Shown piece by piece: positions 38,995 through 50,392 of a stretch of 64,000 bases of DNA (position 1 is the first letter of the stretch; every line of letters begins with the position of its first letter). The stretch lies in NCBI GenBank assembly GCA_022564295.1, contig JADFLR010000015.1:1-64000 (forward strand), in the 5' to 3' direction. Source of the stretch: Bacteroidota bacterium. GTDB lineage: Bacteria; Bacteroidota; Ignavibacteria; Ignavibacteriales; Ignavibacteriaceae. Below the pieces are notes generated by a model. That model did no database searches and was not told the DNA's origin. It saw nothing but the letters and a program-made list of their open reading frames with translations. The position numbers and the translations under genes are program-made.

Positions 38995-41889
38995 TTGGTG
39001 AAAAAAATGTTTAAGCAGCACAACTCAAAAATAGAATCAGTAAACGACCTAAAGAAAATTAAGGGCAACCCGGTTAGTTTAAATTTCTTACATCACGAAT
39101 CAGATAAAGCATTCGAATGGCTTGCTAATAGCCTTCAAATAATCTTATTTAAAACAAAATTAGACGGCACAGTACTTTATGTGAATGACTACACGTCCAA
39201 AGTACTTGAGTTCGACTCTGTGGAAGAAATATATGCGAAAAATACATTAATCAAATATAAAGACAAGAACGACAAAAAATTATTTCTTCAAAAGCTTAAA
39301 GAATTTTCTAAAATTGAACAATTTGAAGCAGATTTCATAACTAAAACCGACAAGACTAAAAATGTTGTACTAAGTGCTATACTCAGCGGTGATTCTATTA
39401 CGGGTATGGCTATCGATATTACTGAAAATAAAAAAGCCGGGGAGGCACTCGATAATTCTCTCTCAATACTTCGCTCTATATTAGATTCCACTACAGATGG
39501 AATACTTGTAGTAAATAAAGACGGCAGTATAGAAGACTTTAACCACAACTTTATGCAGATGTGGAAAATCCCTTCAACGTTAACTGAAACGAGAGAAGAT
39601 GAAAAATTTCTTAACTTCGTTCTCGATCAGTTGAAAAAGCCAGATGTTTTTCTAAAGAAAGTAAAAGAATTATATAATAACCCTGAAGTGGAAAGTTTTG
39701 ATATACTTGAGTTTAAAGATGGAAGAATCTTTGAAAGAAATTCACGCCCGCAAATACAAGACAAAAAAATAATTGGAAGAATCTGGAGTTTTAGGGACGT
39801 AACAGAAAGTAAAACAGCTAAAAAAGAATTGAACGAAAACGTACTTAGATATAAAACTCTTTTTGATACTGCCAACGATGCAATCTTTCTTATGAAAGAA
39901 GAACAGTTTGTAGATTGTAATTCCAAAACTCTTGAAATGTTCGGATGTTCGCGTGATGAAATAATTGGTAAAACTCCCACCAAATTTTCACCTGAAAAAC
40001 AACCGGATGGGAGCAACTCAAAAGAGAAAGCTGTTGAGCTTATAAACAAAGCACTTTCAGGAGAACCAGTTTCTTTTGAATGGAGACATTGTAAGCTCGA
40101 CGGAACTTTGTTTGATACTGAAGTAAGTTTAAACATGTTCGAGTTAAATAACGATGTAATGCTCCAAGCAATTGTTAGAGATATAACCGAAAGGAAACGA
40201 TCAGCACTTTTGCAGGAAGCAGTTTATAAAATTTCTCAGGCAGCATATAAAGCAAGAGATTTAAATCATCTTTACTCCGAAATTCATAAAACAATCAGCG
40301 GATTTATAAATGCAAAAAACTTTTACATTGCCTTATTTAACGCGGAAAAAGATTTACTCAGCTTTCCATATTTTGTAGATGAATTTGACGAAACACCCGC
40401 ATCTAAAAAGCCCGGCAGAGGTTTAACCGAATATGTGATACGTGAAGGAGAACCTGTACTTGTTGATCCTGAAATGTTTGCTCATCTTAATAAAAAAGGA
40501 GAGGTTGAAAGAGTATTAACTGATTCAATTGACTGGTTAGGTGTTCCTTTAAAAACAGCGGAAAAAACAATCGGCGCTCTCGTTGTACAAACTTATTCAA
40601 AACAATTCAGATATAGTGAAGAAGACAAAGAATTTCTTTCCTTTGTTTCCGATCAAACCGCAATGGCAATTGAACGCGCACAATCAAAAGAAGAGCTTAT
40701 AAAAGCGAGAGACAAAGCAGAGGAGATGAACCGGTTAAAAAGTAGTTTCCTTTCAAATATGAGTCACGAATTAAGAACACCGATGGTTGGAATTTTAGGT
40801 TATACCGAAATTCTTAAAGAGGAAATCACAAAACCTGAATTGAAAGAAATGTCCGAAGAAATATACTTCAGCGCAAACAGATTATTGGAAACATTGAATC
40901 TGATTTTGGATTTATCAAAAATCGAATCGAACAAATCTGAAATTAATAAAATCGAATTGAATTTAGGAAGAATAACTGTAGATCAGGTAAAAGGCTTCGA
41001 AGAAAGAGCAAAAAAGAAAAATATTTTTCTAAAGATATCGATAAAAGATGAACAGGTTTACTCTTTACTCGATGAAAGAATATTCCGGCAAATTATTAAT
41101 AATTTGGTCAGCAATGCAATCAAATTTACAAACGTGGGCAGTGTAATAGTAAAAGTAGATAAGAAGTTAACCGGTGATGAGGAAAAAGCAACTCTAAGTG
41201 TAACCGATTCAGGAATAGGAATTCCAATCAACAGTCAGCAAATTATTTTTGAAGAATTCAGACAGGCAAGTGAAGGGTTAAATCGTATTTTTGAAGGTAG
41301 CGGTTTAGGTTTAAGTATTACCAAAAAGTTTGTAGAAATGATGGATGGTGAAATTTCAATTCACAGCAAAGTGGGTAAAGGATCTACATTTACAGTTAGT
41401 TTTCCATTGAGCAGAAAAGAGAGACAAATTGTTGTAACCAAACCAATTCCTAAAGCGGAAGAAGCTGCACTTATCGAGAAACAGAAAGAAAGTTACGATA
41501 ATGATCTTCCCTACGTTTTGCTTGTCGAAGATGATTTGTCCAATGCAGGAGTAATAAAATATTTATTGCGGGGAGTATGTAACCTTGATATGGTGAGAAC
41601 AGGTGAAGAAGCCTTGGATATGGTTACACATAAACAATATTCTGCTATTCTTATGGATATTGACCTTGGCAGAGGAATGAGTGGAATCGATGCAACAAAG
41701 CGAATAAGAAAAATAATAGGTTACAAAGATTTACCAATAATTGCAGTTACAGCTTTAGCAATGCAAGGGCAAAAAGAAATGTTTTTAGAAGCGGGCTGCT
41801 CTCATTATATTTCCAAACCTTATGATGGAGGAACTTTACTAAAACTAATAAAAGACTTGCTGCCAAACGGTAAATCGAATAAGCAATGA
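38995..41889 (+). CDS. Hybrid sensor histidine kinase with PAS, GAF and receiver domains
   Basis: 964 residues, related in architecture to the kinase upstream. PAS units occupy about 20-400 ([40 protein letters not shown]), a GAF domain about 405-560, HisKA with His591 in [12 protein letters not shown], HATPase with DSGIGIP and [10 protein letters not shown], and a receiver with Asp888 in ILMDIDLG. The start may be TTG 38995, GTG 38998 or ATG 39007; a GGAGG at about 38975 favours the first of these. No membrane segment is seen. Confidence 0.93.
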   Translation: MVKKMFKQHNSKIESVNDLKKIKGNPVSLNFLHHESDKAFEWLANSLQIILFKTKLDGTVLYVNDYTSKVLEFDSVEEIYAKNTLIKYKDKNDKKLFLQKLKEFSKIEQFEADFITKTDKTKNVVLSAILSGDSITGMAIDITENKKAGEALDNSLSILRSILDSTTDGILVVNKDGSIEDFNHNFMQMWKIPSTLTETREDEKFLNFVLDQLKKPDVFLKKVKELYNNPEVESFDILEFKDGRIFERNSRPQIQDKKIIGRIWSFRDVTESKTAKKELNENVLRYKTLFDTANDAIFLMKEEQFVDCNSKTLEMFGCSRDEIIGKTPTKFSPEKQPDGSNSKEKAVELINKALSGEPVSFEWRHCKLDGTLFDTEVSLNMFELNNDVMLQAIVRDITERKRSALLQEAVYKISQAAYKARDLNHLYSEIHKTISGFINAKNFYIALFNAEKDLLSFPYFVDEFDETPASKKPGRGLTEYVIREGEPVLVDPEMFAHLNKKGEVERVLTDSIDWLGVPLKTAEKTIGALVVQTYSKQFRYSEEDKEFLSFVSDQTAMAIERAQSKEELIKARDKAEEMNRLKSSFLSNMSHELRTPMVGILGYTEILKEEITKPELKEMSEEIYFSANRLLETLNLILDLSKIESNKSEINKIELNLGRITVDQVKGFEERAKKKNIFLKISIKDEQVYSLLDERIFRQIINNLVSNAIKFTNVGSVIVKVDKKLTGDEEKATLSVTDSGIGIPINSQQIIFEEFRQASEGLNRIFEGSGLGLSITKKFVEMMDGEISIHSKVGKGSTFTVSFPLSRKERQIVVTKPIPKAEEAALIEKQKESYDNDLPYVLLVEDDLSNAGVIKYLLRGVCNLDMVRTGEEALDMVTHKQYSAILMDIDLGRGMSGIDATKRIRKIIGYKDLPIIAVTALAMQGQKEMFLEAGCSHYISKPYDGGTLLKLIKDLLPNGKSNKQ

Positions 41890-41996
41890 GTTATTTAACA
41901 TAAACAGCTTTTATATTTACAAATTATTTTATTAATTCGGCCGTTTAAAACTTGATTGTCCAAAGCATAACTTTACCAATATATTATAATTATTAC

Positions 41997-43229
41997 TTAA
42001 TATATTTTTTTGATGACAACCAAGGTTTTATCATCAGTGTATCTGCCATTCTTAGAATATTTTACAACATCCTCGAGTATAGCTAAGACGATATCTTTAG
42101 GAGAAAGAGAACTTACTTCCTTTAATTTATTTATCAGTTTTTCATCACCGTATTGATTAAACTCAGTATTGGCAGTTTCTATAATACCATCTGAGAACAA
42201 TAAAAGTATATCATTTTTTTGAAAATTAATACTTTCTATATAATATTGTGCATTTGGTACAGGGCCGAGCAGAGGACCCGTAGTATCAAGCAATTCGGTT
42301 TCATCTGGTTCTGCTTTATAATAAATTGGCGGATTGTGTCCTGCATTAGCGTAAAGGAACAAACCACTTTTGTGGCTTAAAAGTTCTCCATAAAACAAAG
42401 AAGCAAATTTATCATCTTCAAATATCTTATTTACGAGATTGTTCATTCTTCGCATCAGGGGCGTTATTTTTATTTCAAAGCCGATTGCCATTCTGAGTGC
42501 ACCGGAGATGTACATTGCTTCCGCTGCAGCTCCCACACCTTTGCTTGCAGCATCTCCGATAACAATACCAAGCCGTTCACCTTCCTTACCTGCTTCAATG
42601 TAATCGAAAAAATCTCCGCTTACTATTTCAGCAGGATCTGTAACGCCATAAATTTCATAATCACCAAAGTTATACTCGTGTTCGGGAAGAATACTTTTTT
42701 GCAGCTGTCTTGCTTTATCAATATCTGCTTTAAGATGAGATGCGCTTGCAGAATATCTTCTTTGCTTTATTTGAGATGTTAGTGCCGTTGCAATTATACT
42801 TAGATTTAACCCTAATTTATTGTCAATCTTGTCACTGTTCAAAGCAAGTAAATATTCGAAGTAACGATTATCATTTATTTTAATTTTAGAACCAACCCCG
42901 GAAGCTGAATATTTGAAAATTCCCTTTTCCAATAACACTTCGTTTGTCTCATCGCCTAAAATCGTTCGTTCTCGAGCAATGAGAGAAAACATAGGATAAT
43001 CTTTAACTTTTAATTCAAAGCCGGGATTTAGCTTTTCAAAATTTCCTGTTTGATAAAGAATTTTATAAGATTTCTTGTCTGTATCTAATTTCCATATTCT
43101 GCCGCCGGTTACTTTTATATCCTCATTCTCAATAATCTGATTGATAACTGAAATAAGGAGTTCCCTCTCGGAAGAGAAGTGCTTCGATGCGATTGATTCT
43201 ACTAATTTGTGTAATTTTTTTTGATCCAT
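41997..43229 (-). CDS. SpoIIE/RsbU-type serine phosphatase with N-terminal sensory region
   Basis: 410 residues. The C-terminal half (about 170-410) is a PP2C-like phosphatase: LQKSILPE, the metal Asp residues in VSGDFFDY (Asp206, Asp209), GDAASKGVGAA, ANAGHNPP and FSDGIIE. The first 150 residues look GAF-like. Such enzymes dephosphorylate STAS antagonists in partner switching, making the STAS proteins at 2287 and 4074 plausible but unlinked targets. It shares the strand with the M64 peptidase gene immediately upstream. Confidence 0.9.
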   Translation of the reverse strand: MDQKKLHKLVESIASKHFSSERELLISVINQIIENEDIKVTGGRIWKLDTDKKSYKILYQTGNFEKLNPGFELKVKDYPMFSLIARERTILGDETNEVLLEKGIFKYSASGVGSKIKINDNRYFEYLLALNSDKIDNKLGLNLSIIATALTSQIKQRRYSASASHLKADIDKARQLQKSILPEHEYNFGDYEIYGVTDPAEIVSGDFFDYIEAGKEGERLGIVIGDAASKGVGAAAEAMYISGALRMAIGFEIKITPLMRRMNNLVNKIFEDDKFASLFYGELLSHKSGLFLYANAGHNPPIYYKAEPDETELLDTTGPLLGPVPNAQYYIESINFQKNDILLLFSDGIIETANTEFNQYGDEKLINKLKEVSSLSPKDIVLAILEDVVKYSKNGRYTDDKTLVVIKKIY

Positions 43230-43247
43230 AATTAAATATTAAAATTA

Positions 43248-44516
43248 TTACTCTGTATAAAAGTCTATCATTTGTTGAATTGCCCTAGTACAAACCGGAC
43301 AAAAATTATCTATTGAATTTGATTTCATTGTACAATCTGCAAAGGGTCTATAAACTCCTTCTGCCACGTAGCCGCCTCCTTCAAAAGCACCAACTTTATC
43401 AGCATACTCTTCTGTATCAGGTGTTGGAATGGGAGTTGCTTCTTCTACCATATATTTCCACTTTGAATCAAAATCCACTAACGTTGTTAAGTTTGGATCG
43501 AGAGGTTCAACTTCAGCAGAATAAAAATCATTATACGCAACATCCGAAGTATAATATTCATCACCAAGCGAGGCAAAACCGTGACCAAACTCGTGAACAA
43601 AAACAAATTCAGAATTATTATTATCACTTATGCAAACCGAATAATGATTATAAATTGAACCGCCCCCGTACTTTTGTGAATTAACCAAGATATATATTTG
43701 ATCGTAGGGTGCATAAGAAGCAAGGGTTCTCAATTCTTTATTTGCTCTCGTCATCAAATATCTTTCCAGATCAAAAGTATAAAATCTACTGCTAACCACG
43801 GTGTTATTCCAAACATCTTCGGCAGGAATATCCGTACCCGAATCTTCGGACGGTGCATCAATTCCCCAAATATTAAATTTATCTTTATTCTCTTTAAAAG
43901 GCGAGCTGCCAAACAAGTATCCTGCGAACCTGTTACAATCCTCTTTAAACTTATCCATTTCATCAACAGTGTAACCATCCGGAATAATTACAATATCGAC
44001 TTTAGCAGATGACTCTCCTGAATTAACAACTTCAAACGAATTATATTTTTCGCTTCGTTCTGTTTTGATAAAATAATTTTCGGGATCAATTTTATATTCA
44101 AACTTTTTTATAAGTTCATTTTCTTTATTCCTGCTGTAAAACTCAATCATCACAGGTTTTTTCGGATAAGGAAATACAACTGTTTCACTGAATGATTTTG
44201 TTGTTTGTTTTGCTTCTTTTGTCGTCTGCCATTCGTTGAATAAAGTTGAGTAAGTGCTTGAATAAATTAATTTTCCGCTTATCTCATCATAAAGTTCAAC
44301 TTTATATTTTCCGTAATTAAAAATATCGATTAAGTTTTCTTTCGATCCTCCCCAATAAGGTTCTTCAATCAGTTCATCAAAAGAATATGTATCTTCTTTA
44401 TTATTGCCTGTGTGAAAATAATCCATCCGCAAGGTTTTTTCATAAAAGAATTCATCGAAATGCACCTGCGGATAGACGGAAGAGGTAATTAATAGAATAG
44501 AAAATATTGTATTCAT
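43248..44516 (-). CDS. IgA-peptidase M64-type secreted zinc peptidase
   Basis: 422 residues. A signal peptide (about 1-16) is followed by an N-terminal beta domain and a peptidase domain. The zinc site is HEFGHGFASLGDE with His308, Glu309, His312 and Asp319, and DIVIIPDGYT and the RYLMTRANKELRTLASYAP segment fit the M64 family (named for Clostridium ramosum IgA peptidase). It is exported; the natural substrate is unknown, and IgA cleavage should not be assumed. Confidence 0.88.
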   Translation of the reverse strand: MNTIFSILLITSSVYPQVHFDEFFYEKTLRMDYFHTGNNKEDTYSFDELIEEPYWGGSKENLIDIFNYGKYKVELYDEISGKLIYSSTYSTLFNEWQTTKEAKQTTKSFSETVVFPYPKKPVMIEFYSRNKENELIKKFEYKIDPENYFIKTERSEKYNSFEVVNSGESSAKVDIVIIPDGYTVDEMDKFKEDCNRFAGYLFGSSPFKENKDKFNIWGIDAPSEDSGTDIPAEDVWNNTVVSSRFYTFDLERYLMTRANKELRTLASYAPYDQIYILVNSQKYGGGSIYNHYSVCISDNNNSEFVFVHEFGHGFASLGDEYYTSDVAYNDFYSAEVEPLDPNLTTLVDFDSKWKYMVEEATPIPTPDTEEYADKVGAFEGGGYVAEGVYRPFADCTMKSNSIDNFCPVCTRAIQQMIDFYTE

Positions 44517-44639
44517 AATTAGCGTTTTATTTTTTATTGAGTTATAAATAATAAATTTATTAAAGCGGAATAATGAATATATATTTAAGAAAAGTTTGAG
44601 TTGCTTTGAGTGCCAACCTTATTTAAACCTCTTAAACTG

Positions 44640-45227
44640 TTAATCGGTTTTGATCTTCCTTGAACCTGGTTTAATCAGTTCTATACCTTGCACACAGATT
44701 GGACATTCTTCCTGCAAATATGATTTAACATCCAATTTTACAGTACTTAATTGTGTACAGCCGAAATCAACTTTGCCGTTGCTTCTATCAACTATAAAAC
44801 CAACACCCGAAACCTCAGCATTATTATCTTTAACAATATCCATTACTTCAAAAACCGAACCGCCTGTAGTTACTACATCTTCACATACTAAAACCTTTTC
44901 ACCTTCGCTTATGGAAAAACCTCTGCGGAGAGTTAGCTTTTTATCTTCTCGTTCGGCAAAGATGAATCTTTTGTGCAACTGACGTGCAACCTCCTGCCCA
45001 ACAACTAAACCACCGATTGCCGGAGCAATAACGGTATCAATTTTTTTATCGCAATATTCATCTGCAATAATTGAACATAACTCTTCGATATATTCCGGGT
45101 ATTGTAAAACCTTCGCACACTGAAAATAAACGTCGCTGTGTCTTCCCGAAGCAAGAAGAAAATGACCGTTAAATAATGCCCCGGTCTTTTCAAAGATTTC
45201 CAGAAATTCATTTTCACTTAAGCTCAT
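44640..45227 (-). CDS. pyrE: Orotate phosphoribosyltransferase
   Basis: 195 residues. The PRPP-binding motif VLVCEDVVTTGGSV (about 112-125) and the segment LRRGFSI are those of PyrE, which converts orotate to OMP in pyrimidine synthesis. Its start overlaps the TPR gene by 14 bases, indicating cotranscription with the pterin dehydratase and TPR genes. The C-terminal extension ending SYLQEECPICVQGIELIKPGS carries two Cys and is slightly longer than in some orthologues. Confidence 0.9.
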   Translation of the reverse strand: MSLSENEFLEIFEKTGALFNGHFLLASGRHSDVYFQCAKVLQYPEYIEELCSIIADEYCDKKIDTVIAPAIGGLVVGQEVARQLHKRFIFAEREDKKLTLRRGFSISEGEKVLVCEDVVTTGGSVFEVMDIVKDNNAEVSGVGFIVDRSNGKVDFGCTQLSTVKLDVKSYLQEECPICVQGIELIKPGSRKIKTD

Positions 45228-45525
45228 TTAAGAATTCCTCCATTTCCTCAGCAGCATGCGAGTCGTTGTTCTTTCGTGCAATTTCAATTCCGTCTTTATA
45301 AATATTCTTTGCCTTATCAATCATATTCAAATTTTCATAAACTTGCGCAAGTTGCATATAAGCAGGAACGTAATCCGGGTCTTTTTTTATTATTGACGAT
45401 AGATATCTTTCCGCTTCTTGGTAATTGCCCGTTGATATATGTTCCAGAGCAATTCCATACAAAAGGAATGAATCATCGGGGTCTTTTTCAAGGAGTTTTA
45501 AGAGCGAGTTTAATCTATCGCTCAT
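45214..45525 (-). CDS. Small TPR-repeat protein
   Basis: 103 residues, about two and a half tetratricopeptide repeats (LYGIALEHISTGNYQEAERYL, VPAYMQLAQVYENLNMIDKAKNIY). A protein-binding scaffold in the cytoplasm. Overlaps pyrE downstream and the pterin dehydratase gene upstream by about 11 bases each, so the three form one tight operon. The partner is unknown. Confidence 0.78.
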   Translation of the reverse strand: MSDRLNSLLKLLEKDPDDSFLLYGIALEHISTGNYQEAERYLSSIIKKDPDYVPAYMQLAQVYENLNMIDKAKNIYKDGIEIARKNNDSHAAEEMEEFLNELK

Positions 45526-45805
45526 CGTTTATTCTTTCAATTTGCTTTGCAAGTAAAAAATCTTTTTCAGTTACTCCGCCTTCGCTGTGCGTTGATACTG
45601 TGATCTTCACTTTATTCCATGAATGTATAAAAATATCGGGATGATGATTCATATTTTCCGCTGCTTCACCAATTTTAAATACAAAATCCAGCGCTTCTCT
45701 AAAATTACTCAATTCAAATAATTTCCCAATATGTTTATCTTTATAATTCCAACCCGGCAAACCTGAAAGTCTGCTGTCTATTTCCATTGATTTTAATAAA
45801 GGCAT
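45515..45805 (-). CDS. Pterin-4-alpha-carbinolamine dehydratase
   Basis: 96 residues. The signature ENMNHHPDIFIHSWNKVKITVSTHSEG with the paired His residues matches this dehydratase, which recycles 4a-hydroxytetrahydropterin. No aromatic amino acid hydroxylase is in the window, so its partner reaction is not shown. First gene of the pyrE operon, starting just after the ClpC terminator. Confidence 0.9.
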   Translation of the reverse strand: MPLLKSMEIDSRLSGLPGWNYKDKHIGKLFELSNFREALDFVFKIGEAAENMNHHPDIFIHSWNKVKITVSTHSEGGVTEKDFLLAKQIERINDER

Positions 45806-45852
45806 AATCGGCTTCTCGTGTTAGTGAAAAAAATAATTGCAAATTTAAATAA

Positions 45853-45883
45853 AAAAAAGCGTATTAATAAAATACGCTTTTTT
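45853..45883. terminator. Rho-independent terminator of clpC
   Basis: Stem AAAAAAGCGTATT (45853-45865) pairs with AATACGCTTTTTT (45871-45883) around AATAA. It lies 25 bases after the clpC stop and ends in a T run on the reverse strand (A run on the forward strand). Confidence 0.85.
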
Positions 45884-45907
45884 AATGAGGGAAAACTAAA
45901 TTAAAAG

Positions 45908-48406
45908 TTAATTTGTATCCGATTTTTCTGGTTCTTCGCTCGGACTTTCTTTTTCAAGTGATTCATCGTAAAAAACAAGTTCCTCTGCACTCTCAACATG
46001 CTTTGCTATAATCTTTGTACCATCTTTAAACGAACCTCTTAAAATTTCTTCGGCTAAAGGATCTTCAACAAATTTTTGGATAGCACGTTTAAGCGGTCTT
46101 GCTCCAAACTTATCATCAAATCCCTTATTAACTAAAAATTCTTTTGCGGTTTGATCTAGAAGAAGACTAAGTTTGTTTTCTTCAAGATTCTTGTAAAGAC
46201 CTTGAATCTCAATTTCAATTATCTGCATAATATCTTTTTTGGTAAGTTTCCTGAATACAATTGTATCGTCAATTCTGTTAAGGAATTCAGGATTGAACAG
46301 TTTCTTCATCGCATCTTCAACAGTATTTTTCAGTTGAGCATATTTGTCTTTTTCTTTTGTTTCATCACCAAAACCAAAGGAACCAACATCACGAATATCT
46401 CTCGTTCCTACGTTAGATGTCATAATTATAATTGTATTCCGGAAATCAACTTTTCTACCTAGACTGTCGGTAAGCCTACCATCATCCAAAACCTGAAGAA
46501 GTATGCTGAAAATATCGGGATGAGCTTTCTCAATTTCATCAAACAGCACAACTGAATATGGTTTTCTTCTGACTTTTTCGGTTAATTGCCCGCCTTCTTC
46601 ATAACCAACATATCCCGGAGGAGCACCAACTAATCTTGAGAGCGAGAATTTTTCCATGTACTCACTCATATCAATTCTAATAAGTGAATCTTCAGAATCG
46701 AAAAGATATCTTGCTAATGCTTTACATAATTCAGTTTTACCAACGCCGGTAGGACCAAGAAATATGAAACTGCCAATTGGTCTGTTCGGATTTTTAAGTC
46801 CTGCACGGGTTCTGCGGATTGCTTTTGTTAGTTTTATAATTGCCTCATCCTGACCAACAATTTGCTCTTTAAGAGAGTCTTCCATTTTAAGAAGTTTATC
46901 GGATTCGGTTTGTGCAATTCTGTTTACAGGAATGCCTGTCATCATAGCAACAACAGTTGCAATATCTTCCTCTGTAACATCGTGAACAATATCTTTTGTG
47001 CGGGCATCCCATTCCCTCTGAGCAATTTCGAGATCGGATTGCAGATTGCGCTCTTTATCTCTAAGCTTAGCAGCTTCTTCATAATCCTGCTGTTTAACAA
47101 CAGCGGCTTTTTCGCGCCTTACTTCTTCAATTTGCTCTTCAAGATCCAAAACTTCCTTCGGAACCTCGAAGTTTCCCATATGAACTCTCGAACCTGCTTC
47201 ATCAATCACATCAATAGCTTTATCTGGTAAATTTCTGTCGGTTATATATCTGTTACTAAGTTTAACAGCAGTATCAATCGCTTCTTTAGAGTATTTTACG
47301 TGATGATGTTCTTCATACTTAAATTTAATATTTGCGAGTATTTCTATAGTTTCATCGTAGGAAGGCGGATCAATCATTACTTTTTGGAATCGTCTATCCA
47401 AAGCACCATCGGTTTCAATATATTTTCTGTATTCATCCAAAGTGGTTGCGCCAATACATTGAATATCACCACGAGATAACGCCGGCTTGAACATATTTGA
47501 AGCGTCCAGCGAACCTGAAGCGCCACCTGCGCCAACAATAGTATGCAACTCATCTATAAAAAGAATAACATTTTTAGCTTTTTCAAGTTCGTTCATCAAC
47601 GCTTTCATTCTTTCTTCGAACTGTCCTCTGTACTTTGTTCCGGCAACTAATCCTGCGAGGTCTAAAGTTACTATTCTTTTATCCTGTAAAGTCCTTGGTA
47701 CTTTTTTCTGAACAATTCTAAGAGCCAATCCTTCAGCAATTGCAGTTTTACCAACGCCGGGTTCTCCAATTAAAACAGGATTGTTTTTCTTTCTTCTGCT
47801 TAATATTTGCGCTACACGCTCAATCTCTTTTTCTCTTCCAACAACCGGATCGAGTTTATCTTCCATTGCAAACTTTATTAGGTCGCGACCAAAGTTATCT
47901 AAAACCGGAGTTTTGGTTTTTTCAGCTTTTTTATCTTTCAAGATTGGTCTATTAGAACCCTTGGGATCTCTGCTGCTAAGCATATCATTCAACTCAGAGC
48001 GAGCTGTATCATAAGTAATATTAAACTGATGAAGAATTTGTGTTGCAATGTTATCTTCATCCCTTAATAGTGAAAGCATAAGATGTTCTGTGCCGATCAC
48101 ATCTGCCTTATAAATTTTAGATTCGATCTGTGTTATCTTTAATACTTTTTCCGCTTGCTTAGTTAGAGGAATGTTGCCGATAGTAAGAGTTCCGCCCGAT
48201 GTTTTAACAGTATCTTCAACAGCTTTTTTCAACTTCATCAAGTCGCAGTCAAGGTTCCTTAAAATCCTTACAGCAACACCCTGCCCTTCTCGGATAATAC
48301 CTAATAAAAGGTGTTCAGTTCCAATATAATCGTGCCCTAACCGTAAAGCTTCTTCACGACTTAATCTAATTACATCTTGTAATCTATCAGAAAAATTTCC
48401 ATCCAT
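45908..48406 (-). CDS. clpC: ClpC-type AAA+ unfoldase, Clp protease ATPase subunit
   Basis: 832 residues. A Clp N-domain repeat pair (about 3-140), first AAA+ module with Walker A GEPGVGKT (214-221) and Walker B region LFIDELHT, a UVR-like coiled-coil (about 415-455), and second AAA+ module with GPTGVGKT and VLFDEIEKAHP. The UVR linker separates ClpC from ClpB. It unfolds proteins for ClpP or acts as a chaperone. Ends in an acidic tail. Followed by a strong terminator. Confidence 0.95.
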   Translation of the reverse strand: MDGNFSDRLQDVIRLSREEALRLGHDYIGTEHLLLGIIREGQGVAVRILRNLDCDLMKLKKAVEDTVKTSGGTLTIGNIPLTKQAEKVLKITQIESKIYKADVIGTEHLMLSLLRDEDNIATQILHQFNITYDTARSELNDMLSSRDPKGSNRPILKDKKAEKTKTPVLDNFGRDLIKFAMEDKLDPVVGREKEIERVAQILSRRKKNNPVLIGEPGVGKTAIAEGLALRIVQKKVPRTLQDKRIVTLDLAGLVAGTKYRGQFEERMKALMNELEKAKNVILFIDELHTIVGAGGASGSLDASNMFKPALSRGDIQCIGATTLDEYRKYIETDGALDRRFQKVMIDPPSYDETIEILANIKFKYEEHHHVKYSKEAIDTAVKLSNRYITDRNLPDKAIDVIDEAGSRVHMGNFEVPKEVLDLEEQIEEVRREKAAVVKQQDYEEAAKLRDKERNLQSDLEIAQREWDARTKDIVHDVTEEDIATVVAMMTGIPVNRIAQTESDKLLKMEDSLKEQIVGQDEAIIKLTKAIRRTRAGLKNPNRPIGSFIFLGPTGVGKTELCKALARYLFDSEDSLIRIDMSEYMEKFSLSRLVGAPPGYVGYEEGGQLTEKVRRKPYSVVLFDEIEKAHPDIFSILLQVLDDGRLTDSLGRKVDFRNTIIIMTSNVGTRDIRDVGSFGFGDETKEKDKYAQLKNTVEDAMKKLFNPEFLNRIDDTIVFRKLTKKDIMQIIEIEIQGLYKNLEENKLSLLLDQTAKEFLVNKGFDDKFGARPLKRAIQKFVEDPLAEEILRGSFKDGTKIIAKHVESAEELVFYDESLEKESPSEEPEKSDTN

Positions 48407-48825
48407 TTTAGTTCCTTAATGTAATATTTTGTTTTTTCAATTCGGTGATTATTGCTATTAGTGATATATATTAAAATTCATAACAATTTCCTAATACCTA
48501 ATCAGTCATTTTTTATACGAAAATGTGACATATATCAATTTTTTGATACCTCAATTTAGCAAAATAAATGCCAATATAAACTCTAATAATTAGTTCATAT
48601 TCTGTTAAAATTATCATTAGCCCAAAAATAAAATCCTGAAAAGGATATTATGAATGAAGTTATTTACTCATATTGATATTTTTTTTACTTTGGAAGGAAT
48701 CAATTAGTTCCGTCGAATGTTAAGAATTTCGAAAGAAAATATCTAAATAAAGAGGTATATTGAAAGCTGACTTTAGAAAGTGTTTTTAATCACATCTTAT
48801 TAGAAATTAATTTATTGGAGAAATT
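48407..48825. other. Divergent intergenic region between clpC and floA
   Basis: About 420 very AT-rich bases; it should hold the promoters of clpC and floA. I see no clear CIRCE element, operator or small gene in it. Confidence 0.4.
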
Positions 48826-49818
48826 ATGGAAGCATTAACAGGTTTGTCACTTATAATAATTATTGCAATAGGATTTATAATAATTCTATTTTTATACTTT
48901 ATTCCTGTCCGCCTGTACATTGCAGCAATTGCATCAGGAGTAAAAATAAAAATCTTTCAGGATTTAATAGGAATGAGATTAAGAAGAGTTCCGACGAGTA
49001 TAATTGTTAACTCTATGATCGCTGCTGCCAAAGCAGGCGTTGCGGTAGAGATGGGAAAATTAGAAGCCCACTTTCTTGCAGGTGGAAACGTTCCTAACGT
49101 TATTAACGCTTTAATTTCTGCAGATAAAGCGAATTTAGGTTTAACTTTTGAGAGAGCTGCCGCTATTGATCTTGCCGGAAGAAACGTTCTCGAAGCAGTT
49201 AATATGTCTGTTCTGCCTAAAGTAATTGAAACTCCGGTGGTTTCTGCCGTTGCAAAAGATGGCATTCAGCTAAAAGCAATTGCACGGGTAACTGTTCGCA
49301 CAAATATTGAACGACTGGTTGGCGGTGCAGGTGAAGCGACTGTTTTAGCACGAGTTGGCGAAGGTATTGTTTCAACAATCGGATCGAGTGAGACACATAA
49401 ATTGGTTTTAGAAAACCCGGATAAAATATCTAAGAGCGTGTTGGCAAAAGGGTTGGATGCCGGAACAGCTTTCGAAATTCTATCGATTGATATTGCTGAT
49501 GTTGATATAGGACAGAACATCGGTGCTATTCTTCAAACCGATCAGGCAGAAGCAGATCTTAAAGTTGCACGTGCAAAAGCAGAAGAAAGACGTGCTGCAG
49601 CAGTAGCAACTGAACAGGAAAATATTGCCGAGGTAGCTAAGCAAAGAGCAAGAGTTGTAGAAGCCGAGGCAGAAATTCCAAAAGCTATTTCAGAAGCCTT
49701 CAGATCAGGAAACCTTGGTGTAATGGATTATTATAATTTGAGAAACGTTCAGGCAGATACACAAATGCGTGAGTCAATCTCTAAACCGGAAGATAAGAAG
49801 AAAAACGATAATGGATAA
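48826..49818 (+). CDS. floA: FloA flotillin-like membrane scaffold protein
   Basis: 330 residues. One N-terminal membrane helix (about 5-28), then a band-7-like domain ([28 protein letters not shown]) and the Ala/Glu-rich coiled region [38 protein letters not shown] cut here to its main features. Length and the [12 protein letters not shown] sequence match the FloA (YqfA) family, which organises membrane microdomains. Its stop overlaps the next start by eight bases. Confidence 0.93.
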   Translation: MEALTGLSLIIIIAIGFIIILFLYFIPVRLYIAAIASGVKIKIFQDLIGMRLRRVPTSIIVNSMIAAAKAGVAVEMGKLEAHFLAGGNVPNVINALISADKANLGLTFERAAAIDLAGRNVLEAVNMSVLPKVIETPVVSAVAKDGIQLKAIARVTVRTNIERLVGGAGEATVLARVGEGIVSTIGSSETHKLVLENPDKISKSVLAKGLDAGTAFEILSIDIADVDIGQNIGAILQTDQAEADLKVARAKAEERRAAAVATEQENIAEVAKQRARVVEAEAEIPKAISEAFRSGNLGVMDYYNLRNVQADTQMRESISKPEDKKKNDNG

Positions 49819-50392
49819 TCTATTTGAATATCTTATCTATGGCTTTATAATTATAAGCTTTATCAGTTCATTTTTTAAAAAGAAGAAACGTCTTCAAAAA
49901 GAACCGGCTGATCAGACACTTCATCAGCGCACTGATATAACGGAAGATAAAATTATTGATATTCCGCCTTCACAAGAACCGAAGGCGGAAGAGTATGATA
50001 TTTTAAAGGGAATCGAAAGCTTCTTTGATGTAGAGAAACCAAAACAAGCAGAAACAAAGGTTCATACCGATAAAGAAATGTATGAAGGTGCTAAAGACCG
50101 GGAAAATTATATACCTGTTCCCGAAAAAAGTTTTCATACACTTACTGCATCGGAACATACTTTTACAGAAACGTGGGATGAAAAGAGAAAAGAACTTGAA
50201 AAGAGGGAAAAGAATTTAAGTCCAAAAATCGAGAAACAGGCATCTGTTTACGAGGAAAGCTTAATAAGAAAGGTATCAACTGCAACCGGGATAATCAAGG
50301 ATATTAAAGAACGATTGAAAAGCCCATCTACACTAAAGGAATATGTGATAATATCTGAAATTATGGGTAAGCCCAAAGCACTTAAAAGATGA
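49811..50392 (+). CDS. Uncharacterised membrane-anchored protein downstream of floA
   Basis: 193 residues from ATG 49811 (a longer reading from 49769 lies inside floA and is not preferred). A hydrophobic N-terminus ([19 protein letters not shown], about 4-22) is followed by a basic stop-transfer KKKKR and a charged Glu/Lys/Pro-rich soluble tail. No family is recognised. The eight-base overlap with floA suggests a role with the flotillin, perhaps as an NfeD-like partner in position, though it does not look like NfeD. Confidence 0.6.
   Translation: MDNLFEYLIYGFIIISFISSFFKKKKRLQKEPADQTLHQRTDITEDKIIDIPPSQEPKAEEYDILKGIESFFDVEKPKQAETKVHTDKEMYEGAKDRENYIPVPEKSFHTLTASEHTFTETWDEKRKELEKREKNLSPKIEKQASVYEESLIRKVSTATGIIKDIKERLKSPSTLKEYVIISEIMGKPKALKR

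Noticed and set aside
44585-44620. A TGGCAC-like sigma-54 element upstream of the M64 gene
   Set aside because: The distance between the GG and GC pairs is one base too short, which usually abolishes the promoter.
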